Origin: Kibdelosporangium philippinense
GTDB taxonomy: Bacteria > Actinomycetota > Actinomycetes > Mycobacteriales > Pseudonocardiaceae
Reading direction: 5' to 3'
NCBI RefSeq assembly: GCF_021390435.2
Contig: NZ_JAJVCN010000002.1
Span: forward strand, 682,001 to 746,000
DNA: 64,000 bases
A program made the position numbers and the translations under genes. The notes beneath the pieces were generated by a model. It was not told the DNA's origin. It did no database searches and worked only from the letters and a program-made list of their open reading frames with translations. Positions within the stretch are counted from its first letter, which is position 1; each line of letters opens with the position of its first letter. Below are positions 18,592 through 27,200 of this stretch, piece after piece.

Positions 18592-19436
18592 TGGGGGCTG
18601 TGGGTGAACCTGTGGTCAGTGTCGTCATCGCGGCACACGACGAGGAGGCAGTGATCGCGCGTTGTCTGCGATCGCTGACGAATGGCGCGAAACCGGGCGA
18701 GTTGGACATCATCGTGGTGGCCAACGCGTGCAGCGACCGGACCGCACAGATCGCCAGAGCCGAACGCGCCCGCGTGGTGGAAACACCGATCGCGGGCAAA
18801 GCGCATGCGCTCGTCCTCGGCGACGCGGAATGCCGGACGTTCCCACGCCTTTACCTCGATGCCGACGTCGACCTCGACATGACTTCGTTACGCCGCATGC
18901 TGACCGCGATCGACCGGGGCGCGCTCGCGTGTTCACCCGTTCCGGAATACGACCTGCACGGCGTTTCCGGTGTCGCCGCGCGATTTCACCGGGTGTTCGA
19001 CCGATTGCTCGCTGGGCGGCGTGGATTGTCGGGCACCGGCGCATACATGCTCGGCAAAGAAGGCCACGGGCGAGTTTTCCCGTTGCCAGTGGTGATGTCG
19101 GACGACGGCTGGGTGCATCGTTCGTTCTCCGCGAGCGAGCGCCGGTCTGTAGCGGATGCACGCTCTGTTGTGCGACCGGCGCGTACGGTTGGCGCGGTGA
19201 TCCGTCGGCGGGCCCGTGTCCGGTTGGGCAATCGTGAGCTGGACCTCTTGGGGCGTAAGGCTGATGAGCCATCTTTGGGACTCGGCCAGTTGGTAACGCT
19301 GGTTCGGCAACGGCAGGTCGGTGTGCTGGATGCCTTGTGTTTCCTGGTGGTTCTGCTAGCCGACAAACTCGTCGCACGGTGGCGGCAGATCCGTGGCACC
19401 GACGCGGCGTGGTCGGCTGATCGCAGTTCCCGTTAG
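18591..19436 (+). CDS. Glycosyltransferase family 2
   Basis: A 281-aa GT-A enzyme. The nucleotide-binding start is VVSVVIAAHDEEAVIARCLRSL. IIVVANACSDRTA follows, then the metal-binding DXD region YLDADVDLDM, and the acceptor-side MSDDGWVHRSF. GTG 18591 overlaps the upstream TAG stop; a second GTG lies 9 nt later. The C-terminus has a hydrophobic stretch (DALCFLVVLLADKLVARW) that may contact the membrane. It is a probable repeat-unit transferase. Confidence 0.87.
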   Translation: MGAVGEPVVSVVIAAHDEEAVIARCLRSLTNGAKPGELDIIVVANACSDRTAQIARAERARVVETPIAGKAHALVLGDAECRTFPRLYLDADVDLDMTSLRRMLTAIDRGALACSPVPEYDLHGVSGVAARFHRVFDRLLAGRRGLSGTGAYMLGKEGHGRVFPLPVVMSDDGWVHRSFSASERRSVADARSVVRPARTVGAVIRRRARVRLGNRELDLLGRKADEPSLGLGQLVTLVRQRQVGVLDALCFLVVLLADKLVARWRQIRGTDAAWSADRSSR

Positions 19437-19606
19437 GCCATTCTGCCTACCCCGCAACGGTAATTCACGACTCGGTACCGCTCGTGGTGACCGGCTTACT
19501 TGCCCGAACGGACGCATTTGCTGTTGTTTCGCCAAACCGGTAACCCCTGCCCGCTCCGCAACGACATTGGGAATGTCGGCCTGTAGGAGAGGAAGAGGGC
19601 GCCAAG

Positions 19607-20848
19607 GTGACACGTGGGCATGTACTGATCATCGTCCAGAACCTGCCGGTTCCCTTGGACCGCAGGGTCTGGCTGGAATGCCAGGCGCTCACCGCAGCCG
19701 GTTTCGACGTGTCGGTGATCTGTCCTAAAGGGCCGAACGACCCTGGTTATCAGGAGTTATCCGGCGTTCATATCTACAAGTACGCACCGCCGCCGCAGGC
19801 GAACGGGGCGCTGGGCTACCTGCTCGAGTTCGTCTACTGCTGGCTGCGTACCGCCAAGCTGACGTTGAAAGTCTGGCACAGGGCGCCTTTTCACGTGATG
19901 CAGGCCTGTAATCCGCCGGACACATACTGGGCGCTCGCCCGGCTGTGGCGGGCCCGTGGGGTGAAGTTCGTGTTCGACCACCACGACTTGAACCCCGAGG
20001 TGTTCCGGTCGCGGTTCGGTGAGCCGAACGGCCTTGCCGGACGGGCCCAGCTTGCCGGGCTGTACTGGCTGGAACGTAAGACTTTTCACACCGCTGACCG
20101 GGTCATCTCGACCAATCAGTCCTACCAGCGGATCGCATGGGAACGCGGTGACGTACCACCCGAGCACACCACTGTGGTGCGGTCAGGGCCGGACACGACT
20201 GTGATGAAGCCTGGCGAGCCAAAGCCGGAACTGCGTAACGGCAGGGAACACCTGGTGTCCTGGCTGGGAATCATGGGCCCGCAGGACGGTGTCGACGGTG
20301 TGCTTGAGATCGCGCACAAGGTGGTCCGCGAGCACGGGCGTGAAGACGTCCAGTTCGCGTTGCTCGGCTTCGGTGACTGCCTTGAGGATCTCAAGAAACA
20401 GTGCACCGAACTTGGCCTCGACGACTACGTGACATTCACGGGACGCGTTGGGCCGAAGGAAATCGCCGACTATCTGTCCACTTCGTCACTCGGGCTGTCG
20501 GCCGACCCGCTCAGCCCGTTGAATGACGTGTCCACAATGAACAAGACAATGGAATACATGGCGTACGCGCTGCCTGTAGTGGCCTACCGTCTCACTGAGA
20601 CAGTCGTGTCAGCAGGCGACTGCGCTGTGTATCTGGAGCCGGGCGACGCCGACGGGTTCGCTAAGGCCGTGATCGACCTGCTCGACGACCCCACCCGGCG
20701 CAAGGAGCTCGGTACCGCGGGACGCACCCGTGCCGAAGAGGTGCTCGACTGGCGTCCGCAGGCCCAGGCCTACGTCGGGGTATACGAATCGCTGTTCGGT
20801 ATCGAGCCGCGCGTCTCTATGACGCCGTCACGGCCGGCCGTTGTCTGA
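19607..20848 (+). CDS. Glycosyltransferase family 4
   Basis: A 413-aa GT-B enzyme resembling WbuB/WcaI-type transferases. It opens with HVLIIVQNLPVPLDRRVWLE, has VKFVFDHHDLNPEVF in the first domain, and SWLGIMGPQDGVDGVL, FALLGFGDC, VTFTGRV and TMNKTMEYMAYALPVVAY in the second. GTG 19607 has GGAGAGGAAGAGG upstream. It follows a 170-bp gap and probably has its own promoter. It forms a pair with the downstream UDP-sugar dehydrogenase, which suggests it may use a uronic acid donor (inference). Confidence 0.88.
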   Translation: MTRGHVLIIVQNLPVPLDRRVWLECQALTAAGFDVSVICPKGPNDPGYQELSGVHIYKYAPPPQANGALGYLLEFVYCWLRTAKLTLKVWHRAPFHVMQACNPPDTYWALARLWRARGVKFVFDHHDLNPEVFRSRFGEPNGLAGRAQLAGLYWLERKTFHTADRVISTNQSYQRIAWERGDVPPEHTTVVRSGPDTTVMKPGEPKPELRNGREHLVSWLGIMGPQDGVDGVLEIAHKVVREHGREDVQFALLGFGDCLEDLKKQCTELGLDDYVTFTGRVGPKEIADYLSTSSLGLSADPLSPLNDVSTMNKTMEYMAYALPVVAYRLTETVVSAGDCAVYLEPGDADGFAKAVIDLLDDPTRRKELGTAGRTRAEEVLDWRPQAQAYVGVYESLFGIEPRVSMTPSRPAVV

Positions 20849-20862
20849 AAGGCATCCAGCAC

Positions 20863-22176
20863 ATGTTCGCCAGACGCATCGCGGTGGTCGGGACCGGCTA
20901 TGTCGGTCTGACCACCGGCGCTTGCCTCGCGTCGCTCGGCCACCGGGTGGTGTGCGGCGACGTTGATCCGGCAAAGATCGACCGACTGAGACGGGCCGAG
21001 GTGGACATCCTCGAACCCGGCCTCGCCGAGCTCGTCGCCGAAGGCCTCGCGGCCGGCCGACTGTCCTTCGTGGTCGGTGCGCAGGCGGCGATCACCGGAC
21101 ACGAAGAAGGCGCCGAGATCGTCTACCTCTGCGTACCGACCCCGATGGGCGTCGGCGGTGTCGCCGATCTGTCCACAGTCGAGTCGGTGATCGACGAGGT
21201 CCGTGGCCTGCTCAACCCGGGAACGGTCATTGTCAACAAATCGACTGTCCCGGTGGGTACCGCCCAGCGCACCAAGGAACTGCTCAACCGCGCGGACGTC
21301 TCCGTGGTCAGCAACCCGGAGTTCCTGCGTGAAGGCTCCGCGGTCGACGACTTCCTCAACCCCGACCGGATTGTGGTCGGTGGCGACGAACAGGACGCCG
21401 CCGAACGCGTTTCCGCCCTCTTCGCACGCCTTGGCGCACCGACGGTGCTGACCGACGCGGCGAGCGCGGAGTTGGTGAAATACGCGGCCAACTGCTTCCT
21501 GGCGATGAAACTGTCCTATGTGAACGCTATGGCCGAGCTGTGTGAACGCCTTGGCGCCAACATCGCGGACGTCACCGAGGGAATGGGCTACGACCGCCGG
21601 ATCGGACAGGCTTTCCTGTCGCCAGGGCCCGGCTGGGGTGGCTCGTGCCTTCCCAAGGACACTTCGGCGATGCTGCAGGTCGCGGACTCGGCCGACTTCG
21701 AGTTCCGGCTGCTGCGGGCCACGATCGACACCAACGAGCGGCAGCGCCAGCGGATCGTGGACAAGATCCGCCTTGCCGTGACAGGCAAGCGCGGCGGCTC
21801 ACTGTCGCATATGCGACTCGGCCTTTTTGGACTGACGTTCAAGGCCAACACCGACGACCTGCGTGACTCGCCTGCTCTTGCCGTCGCGGCATTGTTGCGC
21901 CAAGCGGGCGCTGAGCTCGTCGCGTACGACCCGGCGGTGCGTTCGGACAGTCTCCGGCCGGAGATCGGCTCGGTGACCGTGGTCGACGACCCTTACCTGG
22001 TTGGCAAGGAAGCCGACGCGTTGGTGATTCTCACCGAATGGCCGGAGTTCCGGACGTTGGACTGGCCGAAGCTGGCATCGGTGGTCCGCAATCCGGTCGT
22101 TGTGGACACTCGTAACCTGCTCGACAAGGACGTACTTGGCCGTGCGGGCTTCACCTGGACCGGCCTCGGGCGTTAG
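20863..22176 (+). CDS. ugd: UDP-glucose/GDP-mannose 6-dehydrogenase
   Basis: A 437-aa NAD-dependent dehydrogenase that oxidises a nucleotide sugar to its uronic acid in two steps. The N-terminal NAD site is IAVVGTGYVGLTTGACLA. VNKSTVPVGTA follows, then NPEFLREGSA, and the catalytic cysteine is C262 in GGSCLPKD. The C-terminal UDP-binding domain has LFGLTFKANTDDLRDSPAL. ATG 20863 follows GAAAGG. Its stop overlaps the opposing gene's stop by 4 bp. It supplies a uronic acid precursor for the polysaccharide. UDP-glucose is the most likely substrate, but GDP-mannose is not excluded. Confidence 0.92.
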   Translation: MFARRIAVVGTGYVGLTTGACLASLGHRVVCGDVDPAKIDRLRRAEVDILEPGLAELVAEGLAAGRLSFVVGAQAAITGHEEGAEIVYLCVPTPMGVGGVADLSTVESVIDEVRGLLNPGTVIVNKSTVPVGTAQRTKELLNRADVSVVSNPEFLREGSAVDDFLNPDRIVVGGDEQDAAERVSALFARLGAPTVLTDAASAELVKYAANCFLAMKLSYVNAMAELCERLGANIADVTEGMGYDRRIGQAFLSPGPGWGGSCLPKDTSAMLQVADSADFEFRLLRATIDTNERQRQRIVDKIRLAVTGKRGGSLSHMRLGLFGLTFKANTDDLRDSPALAVAALLRQAGAELVAYDPAVRSDSLRPEIGSVTVVDDPYLVGKEADALVILTEWPEFRTLDWPKLASVVRNPVVVDTRNLLDKDVLGRAGFTWTGLGR

Positions 22177-23171
22177 CGAAACTTCCGGACAAGCGCCTTG
22201 AGTTGAGGCGCGATTGGTGACGCCTTAGCAGCAGCGACAGCGGCCCGGCTCATCCGCCGGGCCGAAGTCCGCATGCCAGAAGTGACCGCGCCAATGCACA
22301 CAGTGGACGATCCAGTCATCGCACGGCGCTTGTACTCGTCCTCGCCCCGGCCGAGGTCGATCCTGGTAATACCGAGGTCAGGCGCGGCGATCACCATCTC
22401 GCGCAACAGGATCCAGCCAGGCGAGTAGTTCCCGTATTTCCGGTTGAACACTGGAAACCACCAGTGCAGGACGCCTTGGGAACGGATCCCGAAGTGCGCG
22501 GCGAGCAGGTGCGGACCTGCGTACACAGTGGACAGCAGGCCGAGGTCGGAGTCGAACAAGCGATAGAGCAAGTCCTGGTTCACCTGGTCGGCGAAGTGGT
22601 CTCGTGCCCCTGTTGACGCGTATTGCTCGCGTTTCAAGGCGATGACATGGTCCAGTCCATCGCGCGCGTCGACCGTGAACTCGACCGGGCCGAGATCGCG
22701 AGCCGCCTTGTTGGTGAGCCTGCGGGCTTCGGACATCTTGTCCCGCCCGCTTTTGTCCACCCGCTTGGTGTATCCGTCAAGACCTCCGGTCACGTCCATG
22801 AACGGCGAGACTCGTTTCTCCTCGGTCCAGGGATCGAGATCCTGATAACCGTCGAGCAGATGGTCGAACGTGAGTGACCGGATGCCGACGGACGCGAGCA
22901 AACTTCGTGGCGAGAACCTGACACCTGGTTCGACGAGGGGCCCTTGGAAGTCGGCGCCAGGCGATCCCGCGGGTTTCGCGGCGCTCCCGGACTTGTGCAG
23001 CGGCCAGACGAAGCCGTCGCCGAGCATTACTTCGACTGGCCGTCCATTATGGACGGCGGCGATGTACTCGGGTGTGAAATAGGGACTGTTCCATCGGGGG
23101 TCACTGTCCCGGATTGCCCGCCATAGTGCGAAATCGTCGTCGGTCAGTGCGCCAAAGGGGACAAGTCTCAT
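22173..23171 (-). CDS. FemAB-like GNAT acyltransferase
   Basis: A 332-aa protein of the BioF2/Acetyltransf_6 (FemAB-like) fold. The C-terminal half has LLAAHFGIRSQGVLHWWFPVF, YSPGWILLREMV and ITRIDLGRGEDEYKRR, the usual GNAT-like motif set. Such proteins in polysaccharide loci transfer acyl or aminoacyl groups to sugars. ATG 23171 overlaps the upstream stop as ATGA; the longer in-frame start at 23213 is less likely. It ends a three-gene minus-strand operon. Confidence 0.82.
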   Translation of the reverse strand: MRLVPFGALTDDDFALWRAIRDSDPRWNSPYFTPEYIAAVHNGRPVEVMLGDGFVWPLHKSGSAAKPAGSPGADFQGPLVEPGVRFSPRSLLASVGIRSLTFDHLLDGYQDLDPWTEEKRVSPFMDVTGGLDGYTKRVDKSGRDKMSEARRLTNKAARDLGPVEFTVDARDGLDHVIALKREQYASTGARDHFADQVNQDLLYRLFDSDLGLLSTVYAGPHLLAAHFGIRSQGVLHWWFPVFNRKYGNYSPGWILLREMVIAAPDLGITRIDLGRGEDEYKRRAMTGSSTVCIGAVTSGMRTSARRMSRAAVAAAKASPIAPQLKALVRKFR

Positions 23172-24070
23172 TGGGGAAGCACCCGCAGTCTCCTTGACGG
23201 CTTCAACAACCATTCAAGCGCTAGTTTGGCAGTAGGTCTGCCGGACGCCGCACGGATTCCCTCGCCGACGACAACGGCCGCGTAATACCCGGCCCATGCC
23301 CAGAAACCGTAGTGGCGCCGGACAACGCGCGTCCGGTTGACCGTGAGCAACGCCCACAGCATGGGATTGGTCCCGGATTCTCCGCCGTCATGCTCGAACA
23401 CGGCATCCGGCGTGTACCAGGTCATCAGCCCCAGGCTCCCTGCCCGCAGCGCAAAGTCTGTTTCCTCGCCGTACAAAAGGAAAGACTCATCCCAACGCCC
23501 GGCGGTCAGTACCGCTTCAGCCGAGATCATCAGCACGCCACCAGTCGCCCAAGTGGCAGGACCAGCGAGGTCATAACGCTGCGGATCGGTGATCAGCTCG
23601 CCGAGCGTGCCCCACCGCCCAGCCCGATTCCCGCCGATCAACGCCTCGGCCCACGCCCTCAGCACAGTTGGTGGGCGCCGCAACGACGGTTGCAAGGAAC
23701 CGTCGGTGTTTTCCAGCTTTGGCGCGGCAATCCCGACGCGAGGCCGCCGGAAAACCTCAGCAAGCTTGGCAACCGCGCCTGGCCGGATCCGCACATCCGG
23801 GTTGATCACCAAGACGGCGTCATAGGAGCCAAGGGAAGCGATCCCAGCGTTGATCCCGGCCGCATATCCCGCGTTACGGCCCAGATCGACGACGCGCACC
23901 GGCAACTTGGTGAAGTTCTTGGCAATTTCGCACGTCGAGTCCCGGGAAGCGTTGTCAGCGACCACGATCTCGGTGAGGTCGACGCCGTCGAGTCCATCGG
24001 GAAGCGAGGCGAGACACGAGCCGAGAGCGTCAGCGCTGTTGTACGTCACAATGACGACGGCGACTCTCAC
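23168..24070 (-). CDS. Glycosyltransferase family 2 (rhamnosyltransferase-like)
   Basis: About 300 aa, GT-A fold. VAVVIVTYNSADALGSCLAS opens the domain, followed by IVVADNASRDSTCEIA, GRNAGYAAGINAGI and VLVINPDVRIRPGA (DXD-like). The acceptor part has GGVLMISAEAV and YGEETDFALRAG. This set is seen in WbbL/rhamnosyl-type transferases. GTG 24070 has GATGAG 5 nt upstream; GTG 24094 is an alternative that would overlap the deacetylase. It is one of the repeat-unit transferases. Confidence 0.87.
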   Translation of the reverse strand: MRVAVVIVTYNSADALGSCLASLPDGLDGVDLTEIVVADNASRDSTCEIAKNFTKLPVRVVDLGRNAGYAAGINAGIASLGSYDAVLVINPDVRIRPGAVAKLAEVFRRPRVGIAAPKLENTDGSLQPSLRRPPTVLRAWAEALIGGNRAGRWGTLGELITDPQRYDLAGPATWATGGVLMISAEAVLTAGRWDESFLLYGEETDFALRAGSLGLMTWYTPDAVFEHDGGESGTNPMLWALLTVNRTRVVRRHYGFWAWAGYYAAVVVGEGIRAASGRPTAKLALEWLLKPSRRLRVLPQ

Positions 24071-24077
24071 AAGAAGC

Positions 24078-24755
24078 TCATCGCGCCGGGCCACGACCGC
24101 GTTTCACCAGTCCCGCCGCCAGTCTGCGCACCGCTCGACGCGGTCCAGGCTGACCGGCGAGCACATCAGCTGTCCAAGATGGATCGATGTCGTGCCGGAG
24201 GCTGGTCCTTGCCTGCAACCACGTTTCCGGCTTCGCCGCACCACCATCACTCGTATAGACCAACCTAGCGCCCGCGTAACGCAATCGGCTCAACACCAGC
24301 CGGTCGTATGAGCCGAACGGAACCGCGACCCTGGTGACCGGGTGACCGATGACATCGGCGAGAAGTCGTGGCGCGGTAACCATTTCCTCGACCGCTTGGG
24401 GAAAGTCGACCCGACGCCAGTCCCGGTGTGACCACCCGTGTGAACCGATCTTCATCCCGGCCGCCTCAAGTTCGCGGATGTCCGCGCGATCCAACCGGCC
24501 CGGTTCGCCGAGCAGCCCGGCAAGCACGAAGAACTCGGCGGTCAGGCCGCGTTCGAGCAGGCGGGGCAAGGCGATCTCGATGTCGGAGGAGTTGCCGTCG
24601 TCGAAGGTGATGCGCACTTCCGGGCGGCCGATAACAGCGTCAAGCACCTGTTCGAATTGTTCGACGGTGACCCATGTGCCGTCTTCGCCGGGCTCCAGGT
24701 GCCGTGGCGGTTTCCCGATGCCGTGCACGGTGAGGTTGATGACCTTGGCTGGCAT
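24078..24755 (-). CDS. Polysaccharide deacetylase (NodB/CE4 family)
   Basis: A 225-aa CE4 deacetylase, which would remove N-acetyl groups from amino sugars. The catalytic motif 1 is RITFDDGN (base and metal aspartates) and motif 2 is GSHGWSHRDW with the H-x3-H metal pair. VAVPFGSYDR matches motif 3. No signal peptide is seen, so it may act on a lipid-linked or cytoplasmic intermediate. ATG 24755 has GAAGGG upstream. It is the first gene of the deacetylase-GT2-FemAB operon, divergent from the GH18 gene. Confidence 0.87.
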   Translation of the reverse strand: MPAKVINLTVHGIGKPPRHLEPGEDGTWVTVEQFEQVLDAVIGRPEVRITFDDGNSSDIEIALPRLLERGLTAEFFVLAGLLGEPGRLDRADIRELEAAGMKIGSHGWSHRDWRRVDFPQAVEEMVTAPRLLADVIGHPVTRVAVPFGSYDRLVLSRLRYAGARLVYTSDGGAAKPETWLQARTSLRHDIDPSWTADVLAGQPGPRRAVRRLAAGLVKRGRGPAR

Positions 24756-24942
24756 CGATGGCCCTTCTCGCGGCGAGCTGTCCACTCGGGTATCGGAGCA
24801 ACGGGCCGGGTATTACCCCTTGACAGCCTCATTTGGTCTAGTCCACCGTGAAAGGCGCTGACTGTAGTCGGCCGCCTCCGGTCCGACACCGCCGCCTAAG
24901 ACGTCGGAGGTGGGCTCCGCACCCCTGCATGCTGGAGGACAA

Positions 24943-25902
24943 ATGAAGATCACGCGGCGGATTCTTGTCGCGGCGGCAGCCGTGAGTATGGCTGTCGGTC
25001 TCGCGCCTGGCTTGAATGGCACGGCACAGGCCGAGGTGAACGTGGCAGCGAATCCCATCCTCGCCGCTCCATACCTGTACCAGTGGAGCAGCCCGCCCAA
25101 CCCGACAACTGTCATGTCCCAGACCGGGATCCGGGCGTTCACCCTCGCGTTCATCCTGTCCAACGGAACCTGCAACCCGATGTGGGACGGAAACCGGTCG
25201 CTGACCGGAGCCGACATCACCCGCGTCAACCAGATCAGAGCCGCGGGTGGCGACGCCATCCCATCCATCGGTGGCTGGTCAGGCAGAAAACTCGGCACCT
25301 ACTGCTCAACCGCGCAAGCACTGGCCGACGCCTACGTGAAGGTGATCGACGCGGGCCGCTTCACCGCGATCGACCTAGACATCGAGAACACGGACGAATT
25401 CTCCAACGCGGCCGTGCAGGACAAGATCCTGAACGCACTCAAGATCGTGCGCCAGCAACGGCCAGCGGTGAAGATCGTCATCACCATCCCCACCGAAGTC
25501 AACGGACCAGAGACATGGGGCAACAGGCTGATCCAGCGCGCCCGTGACCTAGCGGCGCCCGTGGACGTGTGGACAGTCATGCCCTTCAACTTCAGCTCCG
25601 GCGGCAACATGGTCGCGATGACGCAAAGTTCGGTGACCGGACTGAAGAACCGCGTGAAGGCCGTCTACGGCCTGTCCGACGACGCCGCATGGCGCCGATC
25701 GGGCCTCTCATCGATGAACGGCCGCACCGACACCGGCGAGATCGTGACGGCGGCGAACTTCCGCTCCATCGTCAGCTGGGCCAACTCGGTCCACTTGGCG
25801 CGAGTTTCCTTCTGGGCACTGAACCGTGACTGCAACAACTGCGGCGGCATCAGCCAGGGCCAGTGGGAATTCACGCGTGCCAACGCAACCGTGACCGGCT
25901 GA
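24943..25902 (+). CDS. Secreted glycoside hydrolase family 18 (chitinase-like)
   Basis: A 319-aa exported hydrolase. The ATG at 24943 has GGAGG 5 nt upstream and begins a signal peptide that ends at AQA-EV. The GH18 catalytic pattern DLDIE lies at residues 144-148, with E148 the expected acid/base, and AIPSIGGWSG matches the preceding conserved beta strand. There is no separate chitin-binding domain. Secretion next to a deacetylase and export genes suggests trimming of a GlcNAc-containing polymer, its own or foreign (inference). Confidence 0.88.
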   Translation: MKITRRILVAAAAVSMAVGLAPGLNGTAQAEVNVAANPILAAPYLYQWSSPPNPTTVMSQTGIRAFTLAFILSNGTCNPMWDGNRSLTGADITRVNQIRAAGGDAIPSIGGWSGRKLGTYCSTAQALADAYVKVIDAGRFTAIDLDIENTDEFSNAAVQDKILNALKIVRQQRPAVKIVITIPTEVNGPETWGNRLIQRARDLAAPVDVWTVMPFNFSSGGNMVAMTQSSVTGLKNRVKAVYGLSDDAAWRRSGLSSMNGRTDTGEIVTAANFRSIVSWANSVHLARVSFWALNRDCNNCGGISQGQWEFTRANATVTG

Positions 25903-25910
25903 GCAAGACC

Positions 25911-25956
25911 CTCGTGAGTGGTTAGCCGCGTTCTAACACGGCTAACCACTCACGAG
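25911..25956. terminator. Convergent-gene palindrome, copy 1
   Basis: A 46-bp near-perfect palindrome with arms starting CTCGTGAGTGGTTAGCCGCG and central GTTCTAAC. It lies 8 bp after the GH18 stop and provides the TGA stop (25950-25952) of the opposing DMT gene. It has no long U tract, so termination is inferred from its position between convergent genes. Confidence 0.75.
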
Positions 25957-26849
25957 GTCTCGGAGAACTGGGCCTGCAGGTTCCCGCTTGCTTTGTCGCG
26001 CGACCTCTTGGTGCGCGGCAGGATCACGATTCCGATGGCTGCGACCAAGAAGCACACGCCTTCGGCCACCGTCGCCACGGTCGAAGTCTTCGCGCCTTCG
26101 CCGAGTGCCACGTACCCGATGCCGATCGCCACGATCGGATCCGCCAGAGTCAACGCGGCGACCACGAGGTCGGGCGGCCCGCTCGCGTGCGCCTGCTGGA
26201 TAAACCACACGGCCACCGGGATCGACAGCACCGCGCCGATCAGCGAACCCGTGGGGAAGTCGGCCGGGTTGCCGTGTTCAACGCTGAGCGCCGCCAGCCT
26301 GATCACGACCGAAGCGAAGCCGAACACGACGCCGCCACCCGCGGCGAACGCCAGGCAACGGACGAGGCCGTGACCCACGCTGCCGATCAACCCGAGGACC
26401 ATCAGCAACAGGCCGACGATCATGGCGATCAGCACCGCGCGCTCGTCGGAGACCCTGGTGACCTGGGCGTTCGATGCCGCGAGCGACGTGAAGCCGCCTA
26501 CTCCGAGCACGATCGCGGCCAGGGACAGCCAGGTGCCGACGGACAGCTGGGTTCGGTCTCGTTTCGCGGTGGCCACTGTGGTCACCGCGATTCCGAGGAC
26601 ACCGATCGGCTGGATCACAGTGACCGGTGCGAACGCGAGCGCGCCGAAGTGCAGCGCGCTTCCGACGACCACCGCCAGCTGGCCCATCAGCCAGCGGCGG
26701 TTGCGTAGTAGGTGAACTAACGCGGCGATGCTGACCAGCTTGCCGTTCTGGTTGTCGCGGACCGCGGTGTTCTGCCACAACGCCCCCAGGCCGTTGAGCA
26801 CCGCCCCGGCGATTGCCAGGGCGAGCGCCAGCCATAGCAGACTTCCCAC
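25950..26849 (-). CDS. DMT superfamily membrane transporter
   Basis: A 299-aa protein with about ten membrane segments in the EamA/NIPA-like arrangement. GSLLWLALALAIAGAVLNGLG opens it, FAPVTVIQPIGVLGIAVTT is the family-typical segment, and LADPIVAIGIGYVALGEG closes the second repeat. It is related to the magnesium-transporter NIPA/DMT proteins of actinobacteria. The start is GTG 26849. The last codons lie in the right arm of the terminator palindrome. It stands alone and the substrate is unknown. Confidence 0.83.
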   Translation of the reverse strand: MGSLLWLALALAIAGAVLNGLGALWQNTAVRDNQNGKLVSIAALVHLLRNRRWLMGQLAVVVGSALHFGALAFAPVTVIQPIGVLGIAVTTVATAKRDRTQLSVGTWLSLAAIVLGVGGFTSLAASNAQVTRVSDERAVLIAMIVGLLLMVLGLIGSVGHGLVRCLAFAAGGGVVFGFASVVIRLAALSVEHGNPADFPTGSLIGAVLSIPVAVWFIQQAHASGPPDLVVAALTLADPIVAIGIGYVALGEGAKTSTVATVAEGVCFLVAAIGIVILPRTKRSRDKASGNLQAQFSETS

Positions 26850-26942
26850 AAAGTCAGCCTATTGGGCCAAGACGCTTGGCACCTGCCGATGTCGGTGCTT
26901 CCTAGGTCACAAACAGAACTCGGAACAGGCCGTGACCTGCCA

Positions 26943-26990
26943 TGTCAATCCAGGTTGACACGGGCTCTGATGTCAACCTAGATTGACGTC
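26943..26990 (+). promoter_or_regulatory. Leaderless promoter with twin TGTCAA palindromes
   Basis: Two near-identical dyads, TGTCAATCCAGGTTGACA (26943-26960) and TGTCAACCTAGATTGACG (26971-26988), have centres 28 bp apart. TTGACA (26955-26960) and TAGATT (26979-26984), spaced 18 bp, form -35 and -10 boxes inside them. The predicted start of transcription is the A of the ATG at 26991, so the mRNA would be leaderless; no Shine-Dalgarno is present. Occupation of either dyad should block the promoter. Confidence 0.75.
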
Positions 26991-27200
26991 ATGAGTGAGG
27001 CGACCAAGCTGGCGACCGCCGCCGGCGACAAAGATCCCAAGGTGGGACTGCGTGCGGTCGCGGCGTTGCGCAAACTGCTCGAGTGGCTCGAGGCGGTCCA
27101 GGTCCGCAACGCGCGAGCCAACGGGTGGTCATGGCAGGACATCGCGAACGAGCTCGGCGTCAGCCGGCAGGCGGTGCACAAGAAACACGGGAGAGGCTGA
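26991..27200 (+). CDS. Small helix-turn-helix protein
   Basis: A 69-aa cytoplasmic protein. The C-terminal half is an HTH of sigma-70 region 4/FIS type (GWSWQDIANELGVSRQAVHKK). The N-terminal half is helical and amphipathic (VGLRAVAALRKLLEWLEAVQ), probably for dimerisation. It overlaps the next gene by one base (TGATG). Actinobacteria carry this HTH and Clp-N pair widely, to my recollection. It is likely an autoregulator acting on the twin dyads upstream (inference). Confidence 0.88.
   Translation: MSEATKLATAAGDKDPKVGLRAVAALRKLLEWLEAVQVRNARANGWSWQDIANELGVSRQAVHKKHGRG

Noticed and set aside
24756..24942. TTGACA at 24820 as the -35 of the GH18 gene
   Set aside because: No acceptable -10 occurs at 16-18 bp spacing, so the promoter could not be supported.
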